Source of the DNA: Paenibacillus sp. SY21-1
GTDB taxonomy: Bacteria > Bacillota > Bacilli > Paenibacillales > Paenibacillaceae
Reading direction: 5' to 3'
DNA length: 64,000 nt
Assembly: GCF_005222705.1 (NCBI RefSeq)
Contig: NZ_STGF01000013.1
Span: forward strand, 62,001 to 126,000
Below the pieces are notes generated by a model, which worked only from the letters and a program-made list of their open reading frames with translations, did no database searches and was not told the DNA's origin. The translations under genes and the position numbers were made by a program. This document shows, piece after piece, positions 9,101-17,500 of the stretch (its first letter is position 1; each line of letters starts with the position of its first letter).

Positions 9101-11648
9101 ATACATTTTTCCACTCTATTTCGGTCGGAGCATTGCCTGCCTTTACCCACTGATAAGCTGCCGTTTCCGAGTTTTGGTTGTTTGTAGCTACTCCGCTATG
9201 CGCATCGGATATACTTGTTGTGACGCGAACGTCCATTGTGCCGTCCCCGGATAGATCGCTAAACGAAATCGCTGGAGCCTGATTGTCTAACAGGAAAACG
9301 GTCTTATTATAGGTCCAGTTGGAATCCTCTTGTACGAAATCGTCAAGCGGCCATACCTCGATATCGCCATACTGGCCTACTGCGGCAAGAGCCTTGTTGT
9401 CCGCATAAAATATACGATCTGCTTCTGAGCCTGAAGTAAGCTCCTTTTTCCAAGCCTCGTATTGTTCCTCATGAGTCTTAACGTACTCTTTTTTCTTTTC
9501 ATACTGCATGAGCTCCCGGGCGGAATCCCACGTCATATCCGCTGTCCAGCTATGCAGATACCACTCTCCGCTTGCTTCTGCCGTACGAGCCTTCGCAGGA
9601 GGGGCGATCATATTGGTTTTGTTGTTTGCCACTTGAAGCTGCACGTGTCCCAAGTTGTCATTAGGGTAAAGCTCATCGCTAGGCTGCTTCGCCGACAGCG
9701 AATATCGTTTAATGGCTGCAAAATTGTCGCCTTCCTTTCCTTCGAAAGGATCAGACGGATCCTGACTCCAATAGTAGTACACTAAGCCTACAGCTGGAGA
9801 AGCGTCTCCGGTCATATTTGAAGGACGATAAATCCCTTGGCTTGGTCGCTCCTCGCCACGAATCTCTACAATCGGATCCAAAGGAGGAATTTTAATGGTA
9901 GGGTCGTTAGCGTCAATCGTCACTTTTCCGTTTTGCATATACAGCTGGTTAGTCGCCCCGCCAGCTTCAAATCGGAATGCAATATCCGGCTTTGTATTGT
10001 CGATAGCCAGCTGTGCCCAATCAATCGTCGAATTGACCAATGTTGTGTCGCTTGTGTTGTTTAATGCGTAACGGTCTGTAAACTTATCTTTGAGGTTGGC
10101 CGGTTCAATAAGCAAATTGCCGGCATAGTCCGATATGATATCGATATCCGGATAGCTTCCTCCCGCTAGCCTTCCCTCATTAGTCAAAGCCACTACTTTC
10201 AATAGCGGAGTTTCAACTTCCTTGCCGTCGGGTATATCCATTCCAAAGGTCCAGGTATCGGTATTATTGCCGGACAAATAGCGGGCCTTCATTCCGTTGT
10301 TAAAATGTATGAACGTATCATTTACCGTGTAGCCCCTTCGAATGGTCGCTTCCTCGGTAAACTTAATGGTAAATTCCATATAATCGTTTTTATTCACGGT
10401 CACGCCTGTAACGATTTCCGGTGTAATCCCATTACCGGTTTTCGTGTAACGCGGAGCTACACCGTCCACGATGACGCGGTAACCGCCGTTTTTGTAGTCA
10501 AACGGGTTAACGGATTTGTTCCTAAGATAGTTATTGCTGTTTGACCCCGGATTGAACGGAAAATCTGTATCAGCGACATTGCCTGCGCCATCCGTCATTT
10601 TGGCCTCAGTAATTTTCTGCTCCAAGGTCATATCCATTGGGGCAACACCGCTTACCGAACCGGTAATTTTGGGCTCCAACGGGTTATTCCCGCTATTGTG
10701 AAACCTTACACCGGTGTACTTGAATTCAATATCTTTATGAAGGCTCTTGATGTTGTCCTTTGTATACGTCTGGTTAGTAAAGTACATTTGCTGACCAGCC
10801 GCAGGATAACCGGTGCCATCAGGATTCACAAACAATGGATGACGAAGAAAATGCTCATAGAAAGCATTGTTAAGAAGCGATGGCTTAACAGGCTCCGAGA
10901 AATTGTAGGTCATCGTAATGTTCTCTTGTTGCTTAACGTACAGCTCGGTTTGACCGCTATTGGGATTAAGGCGTTCGTTGCCGTTCCCGGTAAACGTATA
11001 ATTCGTCAATTTCGGTCTTTCTTTATCCTGAAACTTAATATAAAAACCTCTAACGCCGGTTAAATCTCCATCGTCATCTCCTTCGCCGTATACGGAGATC
11101 TCGATAACTGAATCGGATTTAATCACTACCTTTGTATGCTTTCCTGCCGTATTGTCGCCGCCGGAGTGACCGGACAGAACATTGCGACCGTCTACAATAA
11201 CATTGACTGATGAAATTCTTGTCCACGTCGGAATGCCAAGAAACGAGCCTTCATAATATACAAGATGGTTCCAGCCAACAAGCATTTCAGCATGATCGCT
11301 CATGGCGAAATCCTTTAATGTTGGATTGTCGGCCACATTAATACGGAATTTCACTTCCGTGCCATTGTCTCCCTTGCCCGTGTAGACATCCCCGCTTCCC
11401 CAGTCAATAGTGGAGTTGGAATCTTTCTTCGTCTGACGGAAGCCAACGGTCATATCGTTATTGAAATTGATAAAAGCATTAGTCGCATCGTAGCTCAAAT
11501 TGCCTATTGTTGTGCCTGCTCCGAAAATAACTTCGTCATCGGCCGCTCTCGCAGCTTTAACCTCTTGTACTCCAACCGGAAATAGCGCGATGATGAGCGT
11601 CAATGACAAAAACATCGCCAAGTACTTCCTAAATCTCGCATTGTGCAT
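6129..11648 (-). CDS. Large secreted Ig-like repeat protein (1839 aa)
   Basis: The ORF is open from 11666, but its first ATG overlaps the GGAGGT ribosome binding site. The ATG at 11648 (MHNARFRKYLAMF) has correct spacing and begins a signal peptide ending near AARAADD. The body carries repeated beta-sandwich modules with recurring phrases such as DNIAPE, NIDKSAPKVKIA, DKAGNAS and DEAGNIGEA, typical of bacterial Ig-like domains. A low-complexity E/N/G/S-rich linker occupies about residues 960-1035. One late module (GGFTVSDNVSSNENIKVEI) resembles DUF5011/HYR-type domains. I found no LPXTG, SLH or enzyme motif, so how it is held at the surface is unclear. It is probably an extracellular or wall-associated structural or adhesive protein and may form a unit with the next giant gene. 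Confidence 0.85.
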   Translation of the reverse strand: MHNARFRKYLAMFLSLTLIIALFPVGVQEVKAARAADDEVIFGAGTTIGNLSYDATNAFINFNNDMTVGFRQTKKDSNSTIDWGSGDVYTGKGDNGTEVKFRINVADNPTLKDFAMSDHAEMLVGWNHLVYYEGSFLGIPTWTRISSVNVIVDGRNVLSGHSGGDNTAGKHTKVVIKSDSVIEISVYGEGDDDGDLTGVRGFYIKFQDKERPKLTNYTFTGNGNERLNPNSGQTELYVKQQENITMTYNFSEPVKPSLLNNAFYEHFLRHPLFVNPDGTGYPAAGQQMYFTNQTYTKDNIKSLHKDIEFKYTGVRFHNSGNNPLEPKITGSVSGVAPMDMTLEQKITEAKMTDGAGNVADTDFPFNPGSNSNNYLRNKSVNPFDYKNGGYRVIVDGVAPRYTKTGNGITPEIVTGVTVNKNDYMEFTIKFTEEATIRRGYTVNDTFIHFNNGMKARYLSGNNTDTWTFGMDIPDGKEVETPLLKVVALTNEGRLAGGSYPDIDIISDYAGNLLIEPANLKDKFTDRYALNNTSDTTLVNSTIDWAQLAIDNTKPDIAFRFEAGGATNQLYMQNGKVTIDANDPTIKIPPLDPIVEIRGEERPSQGIYRPSNMTGDASPAVGLVYYYWSQDPSDPFEGKEGDNFAAIKRYSLSAKQPSDELYPNDNLGHVQLQVANNKTNMIAPPAKARTAEASGEWYLHSWTADMTWDSARELMQYEKKKEYVKTHEEQYEAWKKELTSGSEADRIFYADNKALAAVGQYGDIEVWPLDDFVQEDSNWTYNKTVFLLDNQAPAISFSDLSGDGTMDVRVTTSISDAHSGVATNNQNSETAAYQWVKAGNAPTEIEWKNVSLTGGKFTVTTLNEVFEDGEYELYVKTSDKAGNASLKKAEKLAVVNSAATVVGGFDPESNENYVQSHDVLFWLSGIDPDYVGYAYSTSQARPASVMGYSQLNALAQPLLLSDSPLADGSLPAESDGLEAPKTEGEVTVSSAGEDSGISNSGNEAGNNEEPDNNPEAGSDNAGIENGDEPLLNAALALPARYDYSIPADTSKNGTQYIHVMVKQGDRYYYFTKAYYFDNVAPVVTFSKNGVAYPLEQQDTTVTIEETYSKTGVVKQYQWVQEGSVVPTADGSGWSDLPANGKAVLDNSSLTAGTTADFKLYVKAIDGAGNTTLAATTGIFKVSKPGGKDTAPAKALAKLLYVFGDATEGYQAVASLDIDTQDKRGYEYSISPDDGASWQKWRPYTNFVSVKVDSGVASQVKMKVKFKTPAGNIGEPIVFSADLVSAVEPVYATATLSTLRPVNADKGVEIAVSPPLGIKVSPSASNLDKLVRKGNTFTVHKNGYYAFDLTDLNDAQRKDTLYVVVNNFDDIAPEGTVEYMMTAPTSGNVTVQLASTSEPVTVISGSTSYTFTENGSYTFKFMDEAGNIGEAIATVNNIDKSAPKVKIARSYNYGTGGTKSFNTINDVNGNVLLASGVLLEVQLDEPAGSLKNKLFGVDKGISLIASRNGDYSFVVADNFGNTTKIEAVVDNIETLSPEPKEIVYEFVDNDEKPLPANKIVTINGQEYAKGKMKVTLKGEATAPNAIFAGVQPIKENGEYTNQISEENGTYAYSRVYSAEGTTTIGLSDLLGNVAKVQVQVKGIDNKAPELVLKSASTAISQNKKDFDFRKDLGGFTVSDNVSSNENIKVEISGLDLTKTGRNRVKYTATDQVGNVTEVYQDVVVVSDAGMLIFANNTLISAKSGETAIFDTNKLTFDVSRYNNMTVGGQDLINEWGTYDLLYYSGLFREGQMKYIATKLTYKELMNGKYEVTFPKAGWYTIVVRNQEREREFATFFISKTE

Positions 11649-11968
11649 AGTCCTCATGACCTCCATTTAAAATCCATTCCTTTCGGCCTAGTAACTGAAC
11701 TACTCTCCTGTCTCATGATATACTTTGCTGTCAGAACCCCACCCCGCCATACCGACATTTTTCATTCAATGAAGACAAATTTCGACCATAGGTTTAGTTT
11801 ACCAAATGGCACTGTACAGGTTCTAAACATGTGACATGGAAATGTATAAATCCCCAGAAAATCCTGACTTTTTACATCCGTGAATAGCCTGCGCTTGCAT
11901 GCCAAATTATGATTATTTTGCAACTAATCGTTACTGGTTGGCGTCCGTTCTTTAAGGAGGCGATGAGC
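11649..11968. other. Divergent intergenic region
   Basis: This 320-base stretch lies between the divergent giant Ig-protein gene and the lipoprotein gene, so it should hold promoters for both. It is AT-richer than the coding DNA. AAGGAGG at 11954-11960 is the lipoprotein ribosome binding site. I could not pick a convincing -35/-10 pair on either strand, and I see no hairpin, repeat or small gene. Confidence 0.4.
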
Positions 11969-12862
11969 ATGCGCAAGGTTTTACTCATGCTGACCAGCGC
12001 GGCGCTGGCCGCTCTGCTGACAGGCTGTGGGGGAGAAAACGGCATCAGGCCGGAGCCTACGGAACGGACGGGACAAAACGATCCGACAATTGGACAGTTG
12101 AGCAGCACGATCGGGGATACGAGCGCAATCAAGCGTTCCGGTATGCTGTCATCGGAGACGCTGCTTCAAGCTGCTGATGATTACGGCCCACGAACAGAGG
12201 TTTGGTTTAGAGGAGTAAACAATTTAGGACCTTTGAATCATTTTTCGGCAGGCGAGCAGCAAGCGGGTACAGACGTCGGGGCAGGGTTTGACGTTATGCC
12301 GAATGTCGGTCAAATCAGATTCCAGTTGACAAGCAGAACTGCGGATGGAAAACGCGATAAGCTAATCGGCGAGTATACGGCTGTATCCGGCGAAACGGCG
12401 GGCGGAAGAGCCGATTTCTCCGTCAAGCTGCCTGAGCAGCCTAATGTCAATTATTTGCTTAGCATCGAGATGCTCGCGGCAGACGGAAAAGTAGAGGATA
12501 CGCTTCTAAGCGCTTTATACGTGCCATATGAAGAAATAAACGCGGAATTGAGCGTCGGCGATGCAAATGAGGATGAAATGCTTACGCGGCTTAAGCTCTA
12601 CAACGCGGGCCCGACAGACTTGTTTTTTGGCAAAGGCTACGCATTGTACAGCTACGAGGATGGGGATGCATGGAGCAGCGTGCCGGGAGAGCTGGCGGTA
12701 GAATCGATCGGTATCATTGTTTCTCCCGGCCACACGTATGAAGAGAAGGTTTATTATCCAAGCCGGCTCGCGCCAGGCCGCTATCGTCTGGTTAAGGAGA
12801 TCAGCGGACATAATACCTCGCTAGACGCCAAGCTGGCCGCAGAGTTTACGATATACAAATAA
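11969..12862 (+). CDS. Lipoprotein with C-terminal Big_14-like immunoglobulin domain
   Basis: The upstream in-frame ATG at 11909 is unlikely: AAGGAGG sits 8 nt before the ATG at 11969, and starting there gives a clean lipoprotein signal (MRKVLLML, then lipobox LLTGC), so the mature protein should be anchored by Cys near residue 19. It is 297 aa long. From about residue 185 on, the pattern YNAGPTDLFFGKGYALY, then VSPGHTYEEKVYYPSRLAPG and YRLVKEI, matches the bacterial Ig-like family known as Big_14. The middle has an Ig-like strand pattern (GGRADFSVKLPEQPNVNY). It is divergent from the giant surface-protein gene. The function is unknown; it may act as a binding or structural module on the outer membrane face. 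Confidence 0.8.
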   Translation: MRKVLLMLTSAALAALLTGCGGENGIRPEPTERTGQNDPTIGQLSSTIGDTSAIKRSGMLSSETLLQAADDYGPRTEVWFRGVNNLGPLNHFSAGEQQAGTDVGAGFDVMPNVGQIRFQLTSRTADGKRDKLIGEYTAVSGETAGGRADFSVKLPEQPNVNYLLSIEMLAADGKVEDTLLSALYVPYEEINAELSVGDANEDEMLTRLKLYNAGPTDLFFGKGYALYSYEDGDAWSSVPGELAVESIGIIVSPGHTYEEKVYYPSRLAPGRYRLVKEISGHNTSLDAKLAAEFTIYK

Positions 12863-12864
12863 GA

Positions 12865-12880
12865 GCAGTCGTGCGACTGC
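12865..12880. terminator. Small hairpin after lipoprotein gene
   Basis: A perfect 6-bp stem, GCAGTC/GACTGC, with a 4-nt loop starts two bases after the lipoprotein stop codon. No good T-run follows (CCTCTCTGAAAC), so it is only a weak terminator candidate between the convergent lipoprotein and DUF2203 genes. Confidence 0.35.
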
Positions 12881-12932
12881 CCTCTCTGAAACTATTATTT
12901 ACAAAAAAGCTCCATTTTCTCCGCGCCAAAAA

Positions 12933-13352
12933 CTACTCTTCTTCCTCCGGGAAGAGCTTCCTGCCAATAAAGCCGTCATGCAAGCCGTGATAATGCGTGG
13001 CGGCCTCCTCGCCTTCCTTCCAGCAGATCAAAATTTCTTCGCCGTTCAGCATAGCGGGAAAATCAATGAGTCCGGGCTGAATCATTTTGAGCTGTACGCC
13101 TTTGCGGCTGAAATTGCCGATGAGCAGGTCGTTTTCCATTCGCATAAACTCCAGCTTGCTTTCCATTTCGAAAAAAGGGTCGGCGTTGTCCGCACCAGGC
13201 CGAAATGCTTGCGGACGATGCGCTTTCGTTCTCTGATATTCCAGCAGCCGCTGCTCAAACTGCTCGGTCAGCTGCTGCAGCTTCAGCAGATCCTCCTTGA
13301 GCGCCGGCAGCAGCGCATTGGCTTCCTTCAGCGTAAAAAGCTTCTTTTCCAT
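12933..13352 (-). CDS. DUF2203 family protein
   Basis: 139 aa from the ATG at 13352, preceded by GGAAAGGAAGG. The upstream part of the ORF has no usable start and reads poorly. The sequence MEKKLFTLKEANALLP followed by a heptad-like helix (LLKLQQLTEQFEQRLLEYQ) and the C-terminal GLIDFPAMLNGEEILICWK, HYHGLHDGFIGRK is characteristic of DUF2203 (about 130 aa, alpha-helical N-half). It is soluble and of unknown function. It is divergent from the AlkZ-related gene, with 95 nt between the two starts. Confidence 0.85.
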   Translation of the reverse strand: MEKKLFTLKEANALLPALKEDLLKLQQLTEQFEQRLLEYQRTKAHRPQAFRPGADNADPFFEMESKLEFMRMENDLLIGNFSRKGVQLKMIQPGLIDFPAMLNGEEILICWKEGEEAATHYHGLHDGFIGRKLFPEEEE

Positions 13353-13395
13353 CTCGCATTCCTTCCTTTCCGGCATTTGTCCATCATACGCAGGA

Positions 13396-13425
13396 TTGCT
13401 TGCGCAAAAGTCGAATAGGTATAAC
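13396..13425 (+). promoter_or_regulatory. Candidate promoter of the AlkZ-related gene
   Basis: TTGCTT (13396-13401) and TATAAC (13420-13425) are separated by 18 nt, 23 nt upstream of the ATG at 13448. This fits a sigma-A promoter with a moderate -35 box. Confidence 0.45.
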
Positions 13426-13447
13426 AACCTGTGCAAGGAGGGAGCCT

Positions 13448-14113
13448 ATGTCCCCGTTTACGTATACCGATTTTGTAGCGCTTGTCCAAAAGTATAAAAT
13501 AGTGCCCTTTGCCGACCTTATACCGGAGCATCCATCGCTCACCGCCTCCGTGCCTGAGGAGGTCTGGCACACCGGCAATGAGCTGGACCCTTGGCTATGG
13601 CGGGTCAAAATCGTAACCGACGGCCACGCCGCTTACGGTAAATTCATCGGCTCCAAGCTATTGTTTGTACGTACGGACCTGTTCCCTCTCGTCCAAACGC
13701 TGCTATCCCGCGGTCAAAGCATCGAAGCGCGCTATCAGGGCGGAATGCTGTCGCACTCTGCGTTAAAGCTCTATTCCATTATACAGGAAACGGGCGGCAT
13801 TGACTCGCGCCAGCTCCGCAAATTATCCGGTCTTACCCACAAAGATCAGAAAAAAGAGTATGAACGCGCCTTGGTCGACTTGCAGAACAGCGGATACATC
13901 GTCATTGCAGGCACGCAAGCGGCGGAGAACGAGGACGGCTGGAGCAGCATGAGCTATGAAACGTCCGGGCAGTGGCTCGCCGCTGCGGGAAAAAACGCCG
14001 ACTCCCCGTTTCCGGATGCGCAAGCCGCGCTTAAAGCCGAGCTGGAAGAGGTGTGTACGGACAAGGCGCTTCTTTTTCTCCAAAAAAAGCTGGGGCTTAA
14101 CCATCCCGTTTGA
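13448..14113 (+). CDS. AlkZ-related (YcaQ-like) hypothetical protein
   Basis: 221 aa. AAGGAGGGAGCCT lies directly before the ATG at 13448; an earlier in-frame start at 13400 lacks a ribosome binding site. The N-half has WHTGNELDPWLWRVKIV and AYGKFIGSKLLFV, which I recall from proteins annotated as AlkZ-related. The middle (LSHSALKLYSIIQETGGI, LRKLSGLTHKDQKKEYERAL) reads as a winged-helix segment ending in LQNSGYIVIAG. AlkZ and YcaQ are DNA glycosylases that open damaged or cross-linked DNA, but this protein is about half their length and I see no catalytic QxQ motif. A DNA-repair role is therefore not shown. Confidence 0.6.
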   Translation: MSPFTYTDFVALVQKYKIVPFADLIPEHPSLTASVPEEVWHTGNELDPWLWRVKIVTDGHAAYGKFIGSKLLFVRTDLFPLVQTLLSRGQSIEARYQGGMLSHSALKLYSIIQETGGIDSRQLRKLSGLTHKDQKKEYERALVDLQNSGYIVIAGTQAAENEDGWSSMSYETSGQWLAAAGKNADSPFPDAQAALKAELEEVCTDKALLFLQKKLGLNHPV

Positions 14114-14234
14114 GCGCCGCCTGTACCATAGTACAAGCCGCCCCGCGCGTACGGCTATTATTTTAGCCTCTGACAGCCTTGTCCGCCCGCAGCCCGCAAA
14201 GCCGCAGCCATTTAACCGCAAACGAATGCTCGTT

Positions 14235-14304
14235 GGCGATTAGCGCTTTTGCGTGCTGGCGATCAGCGTTTTTGCGCGCTCACGATTAGCGCTTCTTGCG
14301 CGCT
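14235..14304. repeat. Three tandem imperfect 23-24 bp repeats
   Basis: Three adjacent copies of a unit of the form GGCGATTAGCGCTTTTGCG plus a GCT-containing tail occur at 14235-14257, 14258-14280 and 14281-14304, differing at a few bases. They lie in the 292-base gap between the convergent AlkZ-related and chemoreceptor genes. The rest of the gap (14114-14234 and 14305-14405) shows no gene or clear terminator. Confidence 0.75.
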
Positions 14305-14405
14305 GCCGCATATGCCGGCACGTCCTCGCGTACCGTCTTCCATCGTCCCTGCTTGCCACTCTCCGTCGCCCCGGCCTGCCGCCGGGACGGCGGAGGAACA
14401 AACCC

Positions 14406-16163
14406 TTACACGCTTACCTGGGAAATCGCCTTCTTCATGCTATGCGTGCTTTCGTTAAGCGATTCGGAAGCTTTATGCACCTGCTGCATCGCCCCTAGCT
14501 GCTCAGCCGTAAGCTGGCGGATCTGCCCCGTCTCTTCGGACACGCTGCCTGCGATGTGCGCAATCGCGCTTATGGTCGCGGCAACCTCCTCGGAGCTGGC
14601 CGTCAGCTCCTCGGTAGCGGCGGACACCTCGATGATCTGCTCGTTTACCAGCCTGAACGCCTCAACCGCCTGCAGGAAAGCCTGCTCCACCTCGCCGGAG
14701 AGCGCCGCGCCTTCGCCAACGGCCTTCGTCGCCTGCTCCATTTCCTGGCTGATGCCTTGGGATTCAGCTTCAATGCTTCCGAGCAGTTCCGCAATTTCCG
14801 ATACGGAAGCCGCAGAAGCGTCGGCCAGCTTGCGCACCTCGCGGGCAACGACCATAAAGCCCGAGCCGTGCTCACCGGCCCTCGCCGCTTCAATGGAGGC
14901 ATTAAGCGCAAGCAGCTTCGTCTGCTCGGCGAATCCGCGAACGACATCCACGACCCCTTCAATTTCGGCGCTGTACGTTTTTAAGCGATTGGCCAGCGTG
15001 TAGGTATGCTCGGCCGAGGCGGAGATGCCGCGCATCTGGCTGCTCATCCGCTTTACCGCCGCTTCGCCCGCAACTGCGATGTCCAGCGTGGCTGCAGCCG
15101 CATCGGACACCGTAGCAGACGATTCGGAAATACGGACAATGCCCAGCGTAATTTCCTCCATCGCCACGGATGTATCGCGCGCGCTTTGACGCTGGGCTTC
15201 CGCTCCCTCATATATATGCTGTATCGAAGCGTTGACGGTCCCGCTCATATGAACCATCCGGTCAGCCTGACCGGAGAACGCTTGCGAGGACTCGATCAGC
15301 TGCTCCGATGTTTTCTCCACGTTAACAACCATATCGCGCACCATTTCGTTCAATTGGCCGGACATTTTCAGCATCGCCGCATAGACCGAGCCGATTTCGT
15401 CGGATGAACGAACCGGCTTGCCTAGCAGCGTCTTATTCGCCAGGGCAAGCTCTCCCCGCGCCATTTGCTCCGCGCTTTGCCTTACAATCTGCAGCGGGGA
15501 CAAGGAACGCTGGACGAACCAGGCGATCAGCGCGATCAGCAGCAGCGTAATTACCAGCATTCCCGCATAAAGCGGCACGCTTTCCCAGACGACATCCTTG
15601 GCTAATTGCTGAAACACCGCTGCGGCCGTATCGATCCCGATTGCGCCGATCAATTGACCGTTTGCATCCTTCAGCGGCGCATAAGCGGAAAGATAGGAGC
15701 CGTATACAGGGTTTTCAATGAGAGGCGAGCTTGCGCTGCTGCCGGCAAGCACAGCCTGTACGGCATCTGCAGGCATATCCGCCACCTCGTCTATCGGCGA
15801 AGCGTTGTCATCGCCACGAGGCAGACCGTCGATCATGATATGCGGCTGCCCGCCGTCAGCGATTCGCACAAAATAAACGTAACGAGCGCCAATCTCTATT
15901 CTGAACTCGTTTAATTGCTCTCTCAGCGTCCAATAGGCTTCCGATTCAGCAGGCTGCTGGATAAACAGCGCGAACTCCTCCGGCTGAAGCGTGGCCGCAA
16001 AACTCTCGGCGATTCGCATATTGTAGCTGTTGATCGCCTGTTCAACCGCGGATTTGGTCTGGATCACCTGCGCTCCAATGTAACCTGCCGCTATTAGCAG
16101 CATGACGCCGATCATGGCGCACAAAATTCGAACAATTAAACGATGCCTGACAAACGATACCAT
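14406..16163 (-). CDS. Methyl-accepting chemotaxis protein
   Basis: 585 aa. TM1 lies at about residues 11-32. An extracellular sensor of about 160 aa follows, with Cache-like features (IGARYVYFVRIADGG, NPVYGSYLSAYAPLKDANG, LIGAIGID). TM2 is at about 197-217, then comes a HAMP linker (ARGELAL), a long coiled coil and the conserved signalling tip FAEQTKLLALNASIEAARAGEHG near residues 410-435. It should relay an unknown ligand to CheW/CheA. The start is set by GAGAGGGAGC upstream. No CheW, CheA or flagellar genes are nearby, so it is an orphan receptor gene. The sensor class was judged by eye. Confidence 0.92.
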   Translation of the reverse strand: MVSFVRHRLIVRILCAMIGVMLLIAAGYIGAQVIQTKSAVEQAINSYNMRIAESFAATLQPEEFALFIQQPAESEAYWTLREQLNEFRIEIGARYVYFVRIADGGQPHIMIDGLPRGDDNASPIDEVADMPADAVQAVLAGSSASSPLIENPVYGSYLSAYAPLKDANGQLIGAIGIDTAAAVFQQLAKDVVWESVPLYAGMLVITLLLIALIAWFVQRSLSPLQIVRQSAEQMARGELALANKTLLGKPVRSSDEIGSVYAAMLKMSGQLNEMVRDMVVNVEKTSEQLIESSQAFSGQADRMVHMSGTVNASIQHIYEGAEAQRQSARDTSVAMEEITLGIVRISESSATVSDAAAATLDIAVAGEAAVKRMSSQMRGISASAEHTYTLANRLKTYSAEIEGVVDVVRGFAEQTKLLALNASIEAARAGEHGSGFMVVAREVRKLADASAASVSEIAELLGSIEAESQGISQEMEQATKAVGEGAALSGEVEQAFLQAVEAFRLVNEQIIEVSAATEELTASSEEVAATISAIAHIAGSVSEETGQIRQLTAEQLGAMQQVHKASESLNESTHSMKKAISQVSV

Positions 16164-16289
16164 ACCGTAAGCTCCCTCTCCGCTTTCGCCGCTTTGTTCC
16201 TATTCCTGCGGCCGATGATAATATGCCATTTTTGTACATCATACCATCGTTTCAGCAGCTTGCGTTAAAAAATATTACACGTCGTTAAA

Positions 16290-16318
16290 TGTTCACCAAA
16301 GCCCTGTTGCGATATAAT
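16290..16318 (+). promoter_or_regulatory. Promoter of the parB-like gene
   Basis: TGTTCA (16290-16295) and a perfect TATAAT (16313-16318) are separated by 17 nt. An ATG at 16317 overlaps the -10 box, which rules it out as the translation start and supports the ATG at 16350. Confidence 0.6.
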
Positions 16319-16349
16319 GGAAGAGCTACTCTACCAAAGGAGATTTGCC

Positions 16350-17399
16350 ATGAATATTGTTGAATTAAACATGAGCCTCATTGACGAGGATACGGATCAG
16401 CCGCGTTATCAGTTTGATGGCGAGGCGCTTGATGAACTGATGAAAAGCATTGAGGAGCTAGGGCTTCTATCGCCGATAAAAGTAAGAACGCTGGACAACG
16501 GACGTTATAAAATCATCTACGGCAACCGCCGCTACAAAGCCAGCAAAATGCTGGGCCGCTCCACGATACCATGCATTATTTCTACCGCAACGGACGATAT
16601 GGAAATCTATTTGGAGCAAATAGCGGAGAACCTTACGAGAGAAGGCTTTTCTCCGATCGAGGAAGCAGAAGCTTTCCATAAGCTGATGAACGACCCGAAA
16701 TTCAGCAGCTCCGTCAAGTTTTTGTCAAGCAAGCTCGGCAAGCCCGAAAGCTATATTAAAAACAAATGCGAGCTGCTGAAGTTCGGCAGCCCCGTCAAAA
16801 AGCTGATCGTCTCCGGCACGGAAATACGCAAGGACAAGCTGACCGAGGACCAGCTGCTGCCGCTCAGGGATCTCCCCCTTGAATACCGTGATCCGCTCGC
16901 GTTAATCGCGGCCAGGGACGAGCTTCCCGTAAGCGATGTGAAGAAAATCGCCAAGCTGTTTAAGGACAAAACGATATCGGAGAGCACAAAGGCCAAGCTG
17001 CTGTTCAAAAGCGGCAGCGGACTAATTGAAACCTGGTCGACGCATGAGCAGAATAAAGCGGAGCGCGCGAAGCCTAAAGAAGCCGCGCCGCGGGCTGCCG
17101 CAGCCAAGCCAGCAGACAAGTCGGCCATCAAGGCGGAAGCGGAAGCTCCAACCGCTGCCAAAGCGCCTGCAAACGCCACTCCTGCCTACGCCTTGCCTGC
17201 GGCATTGCGTCAGCTTGCCGCCGCGCTGCCTCCTTTGAACGACATGCTGCCGGAAGGCGCGCCTGCCGGATCTGAACTGGCTCCGGAGCAGCTGGCCGAG
17301 CTTGCCCAGGCCGTCGACCAATACATCGAGACGTTGGAGCTTCGCGCCTCGCAATGGAAGGCCGTACGCCGACAGCTTGAAGCGAGCAGCCCCGTTTAG
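16350..17399 (+). CDS. ParB/Spo0J-family protein, solo copy
   Basis: 349 aa from the ATG at 16350, preceded by AAAGGAGATTTGCC. The N-terminal ParB nuclease-fold domain shows SIEELGLLSPIKVR, the box YKIIYGNRRYKASKMLG and IAENLTREGFSPIEEAEAF. This is followed by a helix-turn-helix region (FLSSKLGKPESYIKNKCELL). Residues of about 230-290 form an Ala/Lys/Pro-rich linker, and the C-terminus is a short helical part (YIETLELRASQWKAVRRQL) that could dimerise. ParB proteins bind parS-type sites and clamp DNA using CTP. No parA/soj lies next to it and the context is not that of the replication origin, so it is probably a ParB paralogue or specialised regulator rather than the main chromosomal Spo0J. 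Confidence 0.85.
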   Translation: MNIVELNMSLIDEDTDQPRYQFDGEALDELMKSIEELGLLSPIKVRTLDNGRYKIIYGNRRYKASKMLGRSTIPCIISTATDDMEIYLEQIAENLTREGFSPIEEAEAFHKLMNDPKFSSSVKFLSSKLGKPESYIKNKCELLKFGSPVKKLIVSGTEIRKDKLTEDQLLPLRDLPLEYRDPLALIAARDELPVSDVKKIAKLFKDKTISESTKAKLLFKSGSGLIETWSTHEQNKAERAKPKEAAPRAAAAKPADKSAIKAEAEAPTAAKAPANATPAYALPAALRQLAAALPPLNDMLPEGAPAGSELAPEQLAELAQAVDQYIETLELRASQWKAVRRQLEASSPV

Positions 17400-17500
17400 A
17401 GCAGCTGAGGCGATGCCGAAACGCCAATCAAAGAGGACGCTACGCGCGGAATTGCACGCATGCGTCCCCTATGGGCAAGCTTTAAGAAAATACGGGTCTG

